Shown: positions 9,705-20,474, counted from the stretch's first letter. The stretch: 64,000 nt of DNA from Caloramator sp. mosi_1 (GCF_028622835.1 NZ_CP117677.1:1-64000), one strand, 5' to 3'. Notes: generated by a model from the sequence alone, not told the origin. A program made the numbers and translations.

Positions 9705-10988
9705 TTAAAATCCTTTTGCTGATAAATAACCAAATCCAACTTCACTGGTTGCACCAGTAATAACCTGAATTTCTGCCTCTATTGAACCATCTTCTTTTAG
9801 TGAGCCTGCATATCCACCAGCTATAATATTTGCAGCCTCTGGGTGTCCAATAATCTTTTCATAGGTGGAAGTAGAATAACTTCATTAGCATTTCCCGCAG
9901 TTACAACTGCATCTCCCTTTGGAGTTGAATCTGCAAGGGATTGTGAAGCTCCATCTCTTCCTGCATATTCATCAGTTACAAGTACCGTTTTAATTCCCTT
10001 TTCTTCAATCTTATTACAGTTCATTACAAGGTCTGCATCAGGATTTCCAAATCCTTCTTCTGAAATTATTGCTGCATCTGCACCTATGAATTCAACAAGT
10101 TTAGCTGTGTAATTGGATGACCTTTCCTTGTCTGCAAGATAAACATTTTCATTTGTTATTATGCAACCTATAAAATTAATATCTTTTCCGTGTCTTTCAT
10201 ATAAGTCTTCTATAATTGGGTTGTTCATATGAACATAGGTTGGATTTTGTCACAGGCAGAAACACAGTTTCCACTTACAATTGCACCATCAAATACCTCT
10301 GTAGGATAAATAAATGTTGGAATAATCTTCTTTGCATCAACCCCATATACATAGGTGTCGTGTAAAAGTCCCTGGCTTTGAAGCATATAAACATAAACAA
10401 CCTTTGGTAGACTTGGATACATCTTTACTTGTTCAAGAAGAGGAAGCGTTTCATAAACCTTAATTTCATCTGGTTCTACATCTTTACCAGCCCTTCCAAG
10501 ATAGCAGGCAGCCTTAAAACCTACCATCCTAACAGCCTCTTCATGTTCGTGCTGTGGAAGATTGTCAACTGGTTCACATACCAAAACAACATTATTTGTT
10601 TTAGAAAATGGAGTATATTTTGCACCTTCGCCTGTCATATCTATTATACCTTCTTGGAAACCAACTATTTTTCCAGTTGTTACTACTGCTGCTCCTTTTA
10701 ATATGTGAGTTCTACCTGAGCCTACTGTATCAACCTTTGAAATAAATCCTGGGAAAATACCTCCTTTTCCCTCAACCTTTACTCTTGGTTCAATTACATC
10801 CTTTACAGGGATGATTCTTATCTCTTCACCAGGTCTTGCAATTTCTACATCTATGCTTTTAATCTCTCATCCCCTGATACTTCCTTAAGAAGTTCTTCTT
10901 TGTTGATGTACAAAACACCCTTTTCAACCTTTGTCACATCTGAAAACTGAACATCCTTGATAAATATTTTTCCAAGCTCAAGTCGCAA
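9705..10988 (-). CDS. grdE: Glycine reductase component B proprotein GrdE (three frame breaks)
   Basis: A proprotein cleaved at a cysteine to give two subunits, one with an N-terminal pyruvoyl group that binds the amino group of glycine. Restoring three missing bases (A-runs near 10860, 10238 and 9858) gives 428 residues, the known family length. From the TTG start (LRLELGKIFIKDVQF) the Cys in SGNCVSACDKNP falls at residue 242, the processing site reported for the family, which supports TTG as the start. A GTG three codons upstream is the alternative. A GGGGG ribosome site precedes both. Upstream is trxA, downstream grdA. Confidence 0.9.
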
Positions 10989-11059
10989 TACCTTCACCCC
11001 CTATAGTTTGTACTTTAATGAATATTTTTCATTTTTTATTTAAATAAGGAGACCTTGTC

Positions 11060-11389
11060 TCACTTATTCACAGAACTTTTAATCATATTTTCAATATCTT
11101 CAACTGTGTTGATTTTATCTGGTGTTAGAGTTTCTGCCTTTTCCCCATTAACATACATAATCATTGTTGGAAGTCCTAATACCTTCTGAGCTATTGCAAG
11201 TCTTCTATTTTGACTTGTATTTAAGCTGCAGAACTTAATCTTATCTCCATATTTTTCTTCAAGCTTGTGAACATCTGGCATAAGTTCAATGCATTTTTGG
11301 CACTTATCTCCCCAGTAATCAACAAAAACTGGCTTTTCAGTGTAATTTAAAACTTCAACTTCAAAATTGTCCTTATTAACCTCTAACAT
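11060..11389 (-). CDS. trxA: Thioredoxin of the glycine reductase operon, CQKC active site
   Basis: A 109-residue thioredoxin-fold protein that passes electrons from thioredoxin reductase to GrdA. The active-site region reads VFVDYWGDKCQKCIELMP (Cys about residues 33 and 36), and LGLPTMIMYVNG holds the cis-proline. The CxxC pair is CQKC and not the common CGPC; glycine-reductase-linked thioredoxins often deviate here. I chose MLEVNKDNFEVEV because AGGAGG lies just upstream. It starts 13 bases after the trxB stop. A hairpin (AATAAG..CTTATT, 11043-11072) overlaps the stop codon. Confidence 0.92.
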   Translation of the reverse strand: MLEVNKDNFEVEVLNYTEKPVFVDYWGDKCQKCIELMPDVHKLEEKYGDKIKFCSLNTSQNRRLAIAQKVLGLPTMIMYVNGEKAETLTPDKINTVEDIENMIKSSVNK

Positions 11390-11402
11390 ACTTTCCCTCC
11401 TA

Positions 11403-12328
11403 TTAATTAAATTTTTCATTGATATATTCCTCTGCAGCAACAGCAGCAACTGCTCCATCGGCTGCTGCAGTTATAACCTGTCTTAGTGATTTTTGAACTA
11501 CATCACCTGCTGCAAATACACCTTCAACATTTGTCTTCATATTTCTATCTGTTAATATATAGCCTCTATCATCCATTTCAACTTTACCCTTAAAAAGCTC
11601 ACTTTTGGGTTCAAGTCCAACAAAAACAAAAACTCCATTAACAGCAAGTTCACTAATCTCTCCTGTCTTTACATTTCTTAATACAAGGCTCTCTAATATT
11701 TCATCTCCCTTTGCTTCCTCTACTACTGTATCCCAAATAAACTTTATCTTTGGATTGTTAAAGGCCTTTTCCTGTAGTGATTTAGCAGCCCTTAAAGAAT
11801 CTCTTCTATGAATAATAGTTACTGTTTCGGCAAACTTTGTTAAGTAAAGTGCCTCAGTTATTGCACTATCTCCACCACCTATAACTGCAACATCTAAACC
11901 TTCAAAGAAATCTGCATCACAGGTAGCACAGTAGGAAACCCCTCTACCTCTAAGTTCAATTTCATTTTTAAATCCTGCCAGCCTGTATTCGGCACCTGTT
12001 GCTATGATAACAGCCTTTGATCTGTATTCTTCCTTTCTTCCCTTTAATATTTTGATATCATCAAAAAATCCACCTCTACTATTTCATACTTTGCAAAGGT
12101 TGTACCAAACTCCTCTGCCTGTTTTCTCATCCTTTCAACTAAAGCTGGACCTGTACAATTTTCAATTGAACCTGGGTAGTTTTCAAGTTCTGCAGTTGTT
12201 GCAGCCTGACCACCAAACTTTTCTTTTTCAATTACTAATACGTCAAGTTTTGCTCTTGATGCATAAAGTCCTGCTGATAAGCCTGCTGGCCCTCCTCCTA
12301 TTATTACAATGTCATAAATATGACTCAT
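11403..12328 (-). CDS. trxB: Thioredoxin reductase (frame break)
   Basis: NADPH-dependent FAD flavoprotein that reduces the adjacent thioredoxin. Restoring one missing base near 12065 gives 308 residues. The FAD-binding motif VIIGGGPAGLSAGLYASRA is at residue 8, the redox-active pair is in SYCATCDADFF (about residues 133-136), the NADPH motif is VIGGGDSAITEALYL, and the C-terminal FAD motif is VEGVFAAGDV. I chose MSHIYDIV; the longer reading has the ribosome site inside it. The stop of grdX lies 14 bases upstream. Confidence 0.92.
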
Positions 12329-12342
12329 CCTATCACTCCCTT

Positions 12343-12722
12343 TCAATTTAATGCATTTTTTATTAAATCAAAATCAATTAGACTAAAATCCTCAAGAACT
12401 CTGTGATTATAAATAGGTGTTTTTTGCTTTTAATAAGCTGTTCTGCCTTTAAAATACTATCTTCTATTATGTTAAGGCTCATTAAATCTATCTCATCAAA
12501 GCACTGCCTTGATACTGCGACAGATTTATAGGGCGTCTGGTTTGGTTTTATACTTCCCATCAAAGGGTGGGTTAATAGTCTGTGGCCTTTGTGAACATAA
12601 TCTCTTACTGTTATTAAAATATCTAACAAAGATGCATCTGGGTTAAATATTACTTCATATTTAGTTTCTAAACTTGCTTTAGTTAAGGGATTATTAGTTA
12701 CTATAACTGGTTTTAGTTTCAA
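12343..12722 (-). CDS. grdX: GrdX family protein (frame break)
   Basis: A small soluble protein of unknown biochemical role found at the head of glycine/sarcosine/betaine reductase operons. About 126 residues after adding one A to the run near 12424, which restores the C-terminus KTPIYNHRVLEDFSLIDFDL. Family blocks are PVIVTNNPL at the start and VRDYVHKGHRLLTHPLMGSI in the middle, followed by PNQTPYKSV. I start it at TTG 12722 behind GAGGTGG; a longer reading would run back through the riboswitch terminator and is not credible. First gene after the glycine riboswitch. Confidence 0.85.
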
Positions 12723-12800
12723 ATCCTCCACCTCTTTTAATTCATAGGAATTGACTTTACGTAATGCTAAAGTGTTTATATAGATATAAAAGCTATTATA

Positions 12801-12832
12801 AAAATAAAAAAGGATGTAGTTGCCTACATCCT
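12801..12832 (-). terminator. Riboswitch expression-platform terminator
   Basis: On the minus strand AGGATGTAG-GCAA-CTACATCCT is followed by TTTTTATTTTT, a strong intrinsic terminator between the glycine aptamer and grdX. It suits transcriptional control in which glycine binding prevents termination. Confidence 0.85.
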
Positions 12833-12837
12833 CTGCC

Positions 12838-12955
12838 TTCACAGAGTTCTGTCCACAAATAGTACTTTTGCCTGAGAGTATCATAAAACTTGGCAAGCTT
12901 TACTTACCCCTTCGGCGCCCTTTTGGGTCTCTCCTATTTGCTTCATCCAGAATAT
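12838..12955 (-). ncRNA. Glycine riboswitch controlling the glycine reductase operon
   Basis: On the minus strand GGAGAGACCC, GGGCGCCGAAGGGGTAAG and ACTCTCAGGCAAAAG are the conserved segments of the glycine (gcvT-type) aptamer. I see one complete aptamer, followed by TGGACAGAACTCTG, which looks like the short pairing region of singleton glycine riboswitches. The placement directly ahead of grdX and a terminator implies induction of glycine reductase by its substrate. Confidence 0.92.
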
Positions 12956-12981
12956 TTACTTCCTATTTTCATTATACCTAA

Positions 12982-13011
12982 ATTATAGCAATTTTGCTAT
13001 TTATTTTTGAA
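12982..13011 (-). promoter_or_regulatory. Promoter of the glycine reductase operon
   Basis: On the minus strand TTCAAA (13011-13006) and TATAAT (12987-12982) are 18 bases apart, just upstream of the riboswitch. A second TATAAT-like box occurs at 12976-12971, without a good -35. Confidence 0.6.
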
Positions 13012-13031
13012 TAGTTTGAATTATAAAAACA

Positions 13032-13055
13032 AATAACACCCCTATTGGGGTGTTA
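13032..13055 (-). terminator. Hairpin upstream of the grd promoter
   Basis: ACACCCC-TATT-GGGGTGT with a T-rich run on the minus strand (TTATTTGTTTTT). It probably ends the degV transcript. Confidence 0.65.
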
Positions 13056-13056
13056 T

Positions 13057-13143
13057 GGCTGTTGAAAAAGTCAATATAAGATAAGCCCCTTGAAGGATTT
13101 CCTTGGCATTCCTTCAAGGGGCAATTTCATAACCATAGCCGTG
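13057..13143. repeat. MITE-like repeat, copy A (short form)
   Basis: Begins GGCTGTTGAAAAAGTC and contains the hairpin core GCCCCTTGAAGGA ... TCCTTCAAGGGGC around CTTGGCAT. The same end and core recur near 21.5, 28.7, 34.3 and 42.8 kb. It is non-coding and lies between degV and its terminator. Confidence 0.75.
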
Positions 13144-13151
13144 TTATCATA

Positions 13152-13996
13152 TTATTTTTTATAAAACCATATTCCAATAACTCCTGGGCCTGAGTATGTT
13201 GCAACTACTGTTCCAACCTCTGCAAGAAGATACTCATCAACACCAAGCTCACTTCTAACCATATTTTCAAATTCAGCTAAATTTTCAAAGTCTCTTACAG
13301 TTCCTACTGCAAATAGTTCATCCTTTTCAAAGCCTTCCTCTTGAACATATTTTATCATTCTTGTTAAGGCCTTCTTCATTCCTCTTGTTTTATCTAATAT
13401 TTCAAGTCTTCCTTCAGTAATATAAATTATAGGCTTAATGTTTAAAAGTGTACCAATAGCTGCTTGAGCACCTGATAGTCTTCCACCCTTTTTAAGGTAT
13501 TCTAACTTATCCAATGCAAATGCTACCCTTGATTTTGGTGCAAGTTCATTTAGTGTATTGTAGATTTCTTCTATATCTTTTCCTTCTTCTACCATTTTTG
13601 CTGCCTTTAAAGCAAGCATACCTGTACCAAAGCTTACTGTTCTTGAATCCACAACATATACATCCTCTGTTTCAAGCATATCCTTTGCAATAAGGGCTGA
13701 TTGATAAGTACCACTTAAGTTTGATGATATATGAATTGAAATTATTTTGTATCCTTCATCAAGAAGTTTTTGTATTCATCACTAAATCTTGCAGGATTAA
13801 CTTGAGAAGTCTTTGGAAGTTCCTCTCCTTCGTCAAGCATCTTAAGTAGATCATCTATTTTTAGATCTACACCATCATAGTAGGTTCTGTCTTTATAAGA
13901 TACCGTTAAAGGAATAACTCTGATATTATACTTTTTCACAAGCTCCTTTGGAATATCTGCAGTACTATCTACAACTATAGCTATTTTATTCATCAT
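13152..13996 (-). CDS. DegV family fatty-acid-binding protein (frame break)
   Basis: A cytosolic DegV/FakB-type protein of about 282 residues, a family that binds a fatty acid and can present it to a fatty acid kinase. The N-terminus IAIVVDSTADIPKELVKKYN and the motif KTSQVNPARF (the T/S-x-Q-P type lipid-binding loop) are characteristic, as is ISSNLSGTYQSA, which spans the break near 13740. One missing base there joins the halves. The C-terminus has VATYSGPGVIGIWF. It starts 10 bases after the trmL stop, so the two are co-transcribed. Confidence 0.85.
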
Positions 13997-14005
13997 ACCC
14001 CTCCA

Positions 14006-14472
14006 TTATTTCATATTAGGAAATCCTATTTGTCGTAACGCTTCATACGCAACAATAGATACTGTATTAGATAAATTTAGTGATCTTTCTGTTGTTTCTA
14101 CCATAGGTATTCTTATTAAAGTATCTTTAAACTTCTCTCTAACGCTATCTGGAACCCCGAAGACTCTCTACCAAACATTATAAAATCACCCTGTTTGTAT
14201 TGAACCTCCGTATACAGCTTATCTGCTTTAGTTGTTGACAAAAATATTCTTGCACCCTTATTAACTTCTAAAAAATGTTCAAAACTTTCATAGTAAACAA
14301 CATCGACAAGCTTCCAATAGTCCATTCCTGCTCTTTTTAAATGCTTATCATCAATTAAAAAACCAAGTGGCTTGATAAGATGTAGTCTTGAATTTGTTAA
14401 AACGCAAGTTCTTCCTATGTTTCCTGTATTATAGGGTATTTCTGGCTGATATAAAACTATATTAAGATTCAA
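14006..14472 (-). CDS. trmL: tRNA (cytidine/uridine-2'-O-)-methyltransferase TrmL (frame break)
   Basis: A SPOUT-class enzyme that methylates the wobble base ribose of tRNA-Leu. About 155 residues after one missing base near 14146. The N-terminus NIVLYQPEIPYNTGNIGRTC and the motif KPLGFLIDDKHLKRAGMDYW are diagnostic; the knot motif reads FGRESSGVPDSV across the break, then RIPMVETTERSLNLSNTVSI. No other function fits as well. Confidence 0.9.
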
Positions 14473-14734
14473 TGCTATCCCTCCAAAACTACATATATAC
14501 TTTTTATTATACCAAGAGTCTAAAAAAAAGTAAATAAAATTTAACTTAAAACAGACTGTTTAAGAATATTTTTGAGTAAAATTAATTTTAGTGACCAGTC
14601 AGTATAATTTTTATGTTAATTTAACTGCTAAATTAAACCATTTATAATATTAAGTGATATAATAATGGTTATAGAAGTTATAATTCTTAATTTTATTTAA
14701 TATATATTGAATAGTAAAAAGTGGGAGGGTTTAA
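14473..14734. other. Divergent intergenic region
   Basis: A 260-base AT-rich region between divergent genes (trmL minus, radical SAM plus). It must hold both promoters; several TATAAT-like boxes occur (for example TATAAT near 14603 and 14664) but none has a clear -35 partner. Confidence 0.4.
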
Positions 14735-16088
14735 ATGAATTTAGCAAGAACAAGACTGGGTGAAGCTGCAATAAAAGAAGCTGTTAAGTACATTTTGAAG
14801 GAACCAGAAAAAATATACCAAAGATTATTAGGTGGGGAGAAAAAATAGCAATAAGAGAACAGGACAAAAATATATAGCTAACATTAAAAAGTATTTAGAT
14901 GACCCCAACAGCAACTGGTATAAATACACCTATAAGCTATTAACAGAAATACACCCTAATGTTAGAGAAAAAGTTGGAATAAATTACTTTTTAAATGCAA
15001 CAATGTTTGGTATTCCTGTTCAGCTTGAAAATGAAAAGAAATATGACTGCAATATACCTTGGGCAATACTTATAGATCCAACATCTGCCTGCAATCTTAA
15101 GTGTAAAGGATGCTGGGCTGGTGAGTACAAGCCCTGGAATCTTTCCTTTGAAGATTTAGATAGGGTGGTAACTGAAGGAAAAGAGCTTGGAATATATATG
15201 TATATCTTCTCAGGTGGAGAACCACTTATGAGAAAAGATGATATTATAAAACTTTGTGAAAAACACAACGAATGTGCCTTCTTATCCTTTACAAATGGAA
15301 CATTAGTAGATGAAGACTTTGCAAAGGAAATGCAAAGGGTTGGAAACTTTGCACTTGCATTTAGCGTTGAAGGATTCAGAGAAGAAACTGATATGAGACG
15401 TGGTGAAGGTTGTTTTGATGCTGTTATGAGGGCTATGGACATTTTAAGAGACCACGGTTGTATATTTGGTTTTTCAACCTGCTATCATAGATATAACACA
15501 GAAGTTGTTGCTTCAAAGGAATATATAGATTTAATGGTACAGAAGGGATGTAGATTTGGCTGGTACTTTACCTACGTTCCTGTTGGAAGTGACAGCGATG
15601 TAAACTTTATGGCAACAATTGAACAAAGAGAATATATGTATAGAAGAATAAACGAGATTAGAGCAACTGAGCCTATATTCGTTCTTGACTTTTGGAATGA
15701 TGGAGAATTTTCCAATGGATGTATTGCTGGAGGAAGAAGATATTTCCATATTAATGCAAATGGAGATTGTGAACCCTGTGCCTTCATACACTACTCTAAT
15801 ATGAATATAAAGGATCACAGCCTATTAGAAGTTTTACAATCACCATTGTTTATGGCGTACAGAAGAAATCAACCATTTAATGATAATCTTCTAAGACCTT
15901 GCCCAATGATAGATAACCCAGATGCATTAAGAAAAATGGTAAAAGAATCTGGTGCCTTCTCTACTCAGGTAAACGATGATGAAACAGTGGATGAACTTGC
16001 AGACAAGCTTCAAGAATATGCAAAGGCTTGGGGAGAAAAGGCAGATGAAATTATGATGGCAAAGAAAAATATGTCAAAGGGTGCATAA
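14735..16088 (+). CDS. Radical SAM protein with C-terminal auxiliary cysteines (frame break)
   Basis: About 450 residues. The true N-terminus is MNLARTRLGEAAIKEAVKYI with GGGAGG upstream; one surplus base around the GGGG run at 14834-14837 shifts the frame, and a GTG at 14832 is not the real start. The radical SAM cluster is DPTSACNLKCKGCWAGEYK (CxxxCxxC) and YIFSGGEPLMRKDD is the GGEP motif. Late cysteines in NANGDCEPCAFIHY and LLRPCPMIDNP suggest a SPASM-like auxiliary cluster. Substrate is unknown. It stands alone and ends in a bidirectional terminator. Confidence 0.82.
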
Positions 16089-16095
16089 CATAAAT

Positions 16096-16131
16096 AAAAA
16101 GTGCTATGGATATAAATCCACAGCACTTTTT
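16096..16131. terminator. Bidirectional terminator
   Basis: AAAAAGTGCTATGGA and its near-complement with a 6-base loop, with T-runs on both strands. It serves the convergent radical SAM and DUF362 genes. Confidence 0.85.
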
Positions 16132-17271
16132 ATTTAAATATCCTACTTAAAATCCAAGGTCTTTTTATATTTATTGCCTTCTTAGGACAAAGCTCGTGAC
16201 AGCAGAAACACCTTATACACTTTTTATAATCAATAGTTGGAATACTATCTCCCATCTTTAAAGCCTTAGGTGGACAACTTTCAATGCACACACCACACTT
16301 TACACAAATATCCTTTGAAAATTCAGGTCTTGGTGATAAATAGAAGGTTAGAAAATCTTCTACTCTCTTTGGTACTCTTCCTCTAAAGAAGTTTACACTT
16401 CTAATCTTTGGTACTTTAAAATTAGAAACATATTTATTTATATCTTCGCCTATTATATCAATTGTTTCTATTCCACCCTTTATAATTCCTCTCTCTAAAC
16501 TTCTTTTAATTGTTGGAACATCATCTACCTTAAGTCCCATAAGGTGAGCACCACACACATCTAATTCATAGGGATTTTCTGATGCTAAAAGAAGTCCAAC
16601 ATTCTTAGGAACACCTGCAGTAGGGCCATCCCCTCCATTGCAACAATACCGTCTATTATAGAAAAAGAAGGTTTTACTGTTTCACAAATATCAACAAGAA
16701 GATTTGAAAAATCATATATCTCAGGCATTTTAAAGTGGTATTCAACCTTTAAAACCCCAGGTATCATTCCAAACAACACCTTAACTGCACCTGTATAAAC
16801 CGCCATACTGTGGGTCTTAAGTTTTGAAATAGTGATTATCTTATCACATTTAAAGGGTGGGTTAATCATCGTTAAAACTTTAGAAACACAGCCTTGTGGA
16901 GTCTTATAATCACTATATGTACAATCATAGTTTAATTCAGCCCCACTATTTTTAGCAGCCTCCTCTATACCACACACCTTATAAAAACCTCTAAGTACCT
17001 TTTCGTTGTAGGGTCCACCTGGGCTATCTCCAATTATTACTCTACAACCATTTTCAACAAGCCTTTTGCTAACCGCTTCTATAACCATAGGATGTGTTGT
17101 TGCTGCCTCATCTGGATGCTTTTTTATAACCAAATTAATTTTTAAAAATACTGTCTCACCCTTTTTTGCTATATTATCAATACCACCATATAACTTAATC
17201 ATCTCATCAACTGCCCTATAAACATTTTCCCTCTGGTAATCATCACATTTTACCGCAAATACTCTACTCAT
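16130..17271 (-). CDS. DUF362 and 4Fe-4S ferredoxin domain protein (frame break)
   Basis: About 380 residues; one break near 16620 is bridged. The first 280 residues are a DUF362 domain (VFLKINLVIKKHPDEAATTH, VIIGDSPGGPYNEK, ISKLKTHSMAVYTGAVKVLFG). The C-terminal 60 residues hold two 4Fe-4S clusters (DICVKCGVCIESCPPKAL and CIRCFCCHELCPKKAI). These proteins are common in anaerobes and are presumed redox proteins of unknown substrate. It is a single-gene unit, convergent with the radical SAM gene. Confidence 0.82.
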
Positions 17272-17339
17272 TTAATTCACCTCTTTGATACATAATTTTA
17301 TTATTTTTATTTATTCTAAATATAAAGGAGGTAATTTCA

Positions 17340-18354
17340 ATGCTTTTTATCCTAAACGTGCCTTTTTGAGCCTAAAACCCTTGATTATCCTACTGGAAAA
17401 TATATCTATAATAAACTTAAAGAACTCAATATACCTGTTTTTGTGGAAAATAAATCAGTAAGTTTTGAAAAGGATTTTAACGACATAAAGGAGTATTATG
17501 CCTATGCTAAAAGTTCCCTGGTAGTTTCAATTAAAAAAGTATGAAGCTTGATAGCTGTAGACCTTCTGCCGATTACCAATTCCCGCTTGTAACAGGATGC
17601 CCTGCAAGCTGTCAGTACTGCTATTTACAGTCTAACCCAAATATAAAACCCTTTGCAAGAGTATATGCAAATGTTGAAGAAATTTTACAAAACAACGAAA
17701 AATACATAAACCAAAACAAACCTAAAATTACATCCTTTGAACTTGCCAGCACCAGCGATCCCTTATCAGTTGAGCACTTAACTGGCTCAGTAAAGAAGGC
17801 AATTGAGTTTTTGCAAATCAAGAATATGGACGATTAAGGCTTGTAACAAAATTTGCCTATATAGATACTCTACTTAATATAGAACATAAAAAACATACAA
17901 AAATACGATTTAGCATTAACTCAAAATATGTAATAGATAAATTTGAATTTAATGTAAGCCCCTTAAAGGACAGGCTTGAGGCTGCACAAAAGATTTATGA
18001 TGCAGGATATCCCTTAGGGTTTATAATAGCACCTATATACTATTATGAAAACTACAAAAAGGAATATGCTGAACTACTTGATATGCTTAGGGAAAAATAA
18101 AGAACCCAGACGATGCAGAAATAACATTTGAACTTATTCAACATAGGTTTACAACAAAGGCAATGGATACGATATTAGCACGTTTTCCAAACACAGAAAT
18201 AGATTTTTCTATGGAAAACAGACAACAAAAATGGGGACCCTATGGAGTATATAAATATGTTTATAAAAAGGATATATCTACAGATATGAAGGAATTTATG
18301 ATATCTGAGATAAAGCGAAGGTTTCCAAAGGCAGAAGTAGAATACTTTACATAA
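17340..18354 (+). CDS. splB: Spore photoproduct lyase SplB (several frame breaks)
   Basis: A radical SAM DNA-repair enzyme that reverses the thymine dimer formed in UV-irradiated spores. About 340 residues after restoring missing bases near 17346, 17370, 17540, 17825 and 18098. The N-terminus YPKRAFFEPKTLDYPTGKY and ADYQFPLVTGCPASCQYCYL (the CxxxCxxC cluster) are diagnostic, followed by TSDPLSVEHLTGS, RFSINSKYVI, and YPLGFIIAPIYYYE. The C-terminus GPYGVYKYVYKKD matches the family. AAAGGAGG precedes the ATG. It shows that the organism forms endospores. Confidence 0.88.
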
Positions 18355-18356
18355 CT

Positions 18357-18519
<163 letters not shown>

Positions 18520-18528
18520 ATATTAAAT

Positions 18529-18602
18529 TGGTGACCCCTAGGGATTCGAACCCCTGTTACCACCGTGAAAGGGTGGTGTCTTAACCACTTGACCAAGGGG
18601 CC
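18529..18602 (-). tRNA. tRNA-Glu(UUC)
   Basis: Acceptor GGCCCCTT, anticodon TTC in CTTTCAC, T-loop GGTTCGAATCC, encoded CCA. It lies 9 bases upstream of tRNA-Ser and is probably in the same transcript. Confidence 0.93.
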
Positions 18603-18853
18603 ATATCTCTGGCACAAGAAATAATATATCATCATATTAGACAAAAGTCAACATATTTTTTAATTTTTTTGTTCACTTTTTGTGTAGTTTTTTAAATGTG
18701 ATATTTTTATAAAAGCTTTTGTTGTGTTTATAAACATTAAACATAAAATCTTTAAATTTCTTAATTATTTTTAAGTTGAATTACTATTCTTAAGGTTATA
18801 AAATCTAATTATAATTTTATATAAGTTTTAGGATATCTAAAGCAGGTGTTAAA
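18603..18853. other. AT-rich intergenic region
   Basis: About 250 bases between the divergent tRNA pair and the phosphoesterase gene. I see no gene or structured RNA; it should hold the promoters of both units. Confidence 0.4.
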
Positions 18854-19448
18854 ATGAAACAGTTCATAAATGTCCTGTATTTTTTATCAGGGAAAATTTA
18901 TGTTCCAACCAATCTTTTAGATAGGAAAAATATTATCCTACATATTAGCGATACACCATCTAATATATATCCTTCAATTATTAAATTAGTTAAAAAATAT
19001 CTCCAAAATATATAGTACATACTGGGGATATTGTGGATAATATAAAATTGGAGTTATATCCTAATAAATTAAATGAATATTCAAGGTATGCCTGTAATTT
19101 TGTTAATGAATTAACCAAGTATACAAATAAATCTCTATTTATAATTCCAGGAAATCACGACAACATAGAAACTCTAAAAATTTAAACCAAATTGAAATTA
19201 TTAAAGAGGGGGAATCTCTTAATATTGATGGACTTTGTATGGGGTTATCCCACAAAATACAAAACCTACCTAAAAACAAATGTGATTTTTATTTATATGG
19301 ACACGATAAAAGCAAAGGAACTGAAAATCATCTAAATGGAATCTACTCAATAAACATAATTGATATTGAGACACGCGATGTTTTCCATCTTAAATATCCA
19401 TTTGGAACAGATAATTATAGATTACTTAGAACAAAGATAGGAATTTAA
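18854..19448 (+). CDS. Calcineurin-type metallophosphoesterase (two frame breaks)
   Basis: About 198 residues after restoring missing bases near 19003 and 19175. The metal-binding motifs are present in order: HISDTPSN (weak, D at about 37), VHTGDIVDN, FIIPGNHDN and YGHDKSK. The first motif lacks the usual DxH pattern (it reads SDTP), so the metal site may be atypical. Substrate unknown. The next gene starts 14 bases downstream and is likely co-transcribed. Confidence 0.65.
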
Positions 19449-19462
19449 TTGGGGGAAATTTT

Positions 19463-20460
19463 ATGCTTTCACTTTTTAGATTAGGTCCAAAGATGGTAGT
19501 AGTAGGAAGTCAAAATCCTATTGAACTTTTAGATGAAATAACAAATAATTTTGATGCAGTAAAAACTGATGTTATAGATGCCCTTAATTCATCCTTTGAA
19601 AATTCAACCATTGTATTTATTACAGAACCAAATAAAAAAATTGCACATATTAAAGACATTTTAGCAACAATCTACGTAAACATACATTCTGATGAATTCT
19701 ATAACAATGTAATAAACAAAGGAATATATAAAAAATAAGCGACATCAGAACAGCACCTGGAATTATAGTTATGAGAACTCAAGGAGATAAAGATAAGATA
19801 ATAAGTTCTGTTGCTTATGAATATCAAGCAAAAATGCTCTCTATATTTGACAGTTTAGATATAGGAGAATCAAATCAAACCATAATCCTTTTTACAGATA
19901 AACCACTAAACAGTAAACTTACTCTAAATTCCTTTAATTCAACTACTCTACTTATTTCTGAAAATGTTAATACTGTATTTTCTAAACTCAGAACTCAAGC
20001 ATTAAGGTTCTTAAATGAAGGTTTAATTGATAAACCTTGGTATGAATTAAGCATCCGTATTTATGACAGATACAGTAAATATGATTTACATTATAAAAGA
20101 CTTGCAATTGCCCTTGATAACTTAGATATTGGATTTATATTAGGAGAAATGTGGACAAAAGATACTCCAAGGTTTCTTTTAACAGTATTGGTTTATCAAA
20201 TTAAACTTTTTACCCTTTTACCGCCAACTGAAATAAAAAGATATTACTTGGGCTGGAATATACTGATGATGGTACAAGAATTGTAGATTTTGATTTGATC
20301 TATAAAAACAAAAGTAGATTGGACAGAGGTTTCTGTCAATAATTTAGAGCGAAAAAATCTCGGGCTTATGTTTAGGCAGGAAATCTTAAAGAGTTTGCCT
20401 GAAGAACAAAAGCAAAAACTAATAAATCTTGAAAATATAATTTTAAATACAAGGGAGTAG
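19463..20460 (+). CDS. Unknown protein (several frame breaks)
   Basis: I do not recognise this protein. About 333 residues if breaks near 19736, 20250 and 20310 are bridged. It starts MLSLFRLGPKMVVVGSQNPI behind GGGGGAAAT. The first 190 residues look alpha/beta, with strands such as STIVFITEP and GIIVMRTQGDKD; the C-terminal part is helical and polar. No signal peptide or membrane segment is visible. It is paired with the metallophosphoesterase upstream and ends in a bidirectional terminator. Confidence 0.55.
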
Positions 20461-20474
20461 TTGCCTACTCCCTT
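20451..20474. terminator. Bidirectional terminator
   Basis: AAGGGAGTAG-TTGC-CTACTCCCTT between convergent genes; the hairpin includes the stop codons' surroundings on both sides. Confidence 0.75.

Noticed and set aside
12723-12896. N-terminal extension of grdX through the riboswitch
   Set aside because: It would translate the terminator and aptamer; known GrdX proteins begin near the TTG at 12722, which has a good ribosome site.
14588-14612. TetR-like operator around GTGACCAGTCAGTATAA
   Set aside because: The symmetry is too short and no TetR-type gene is nearby.
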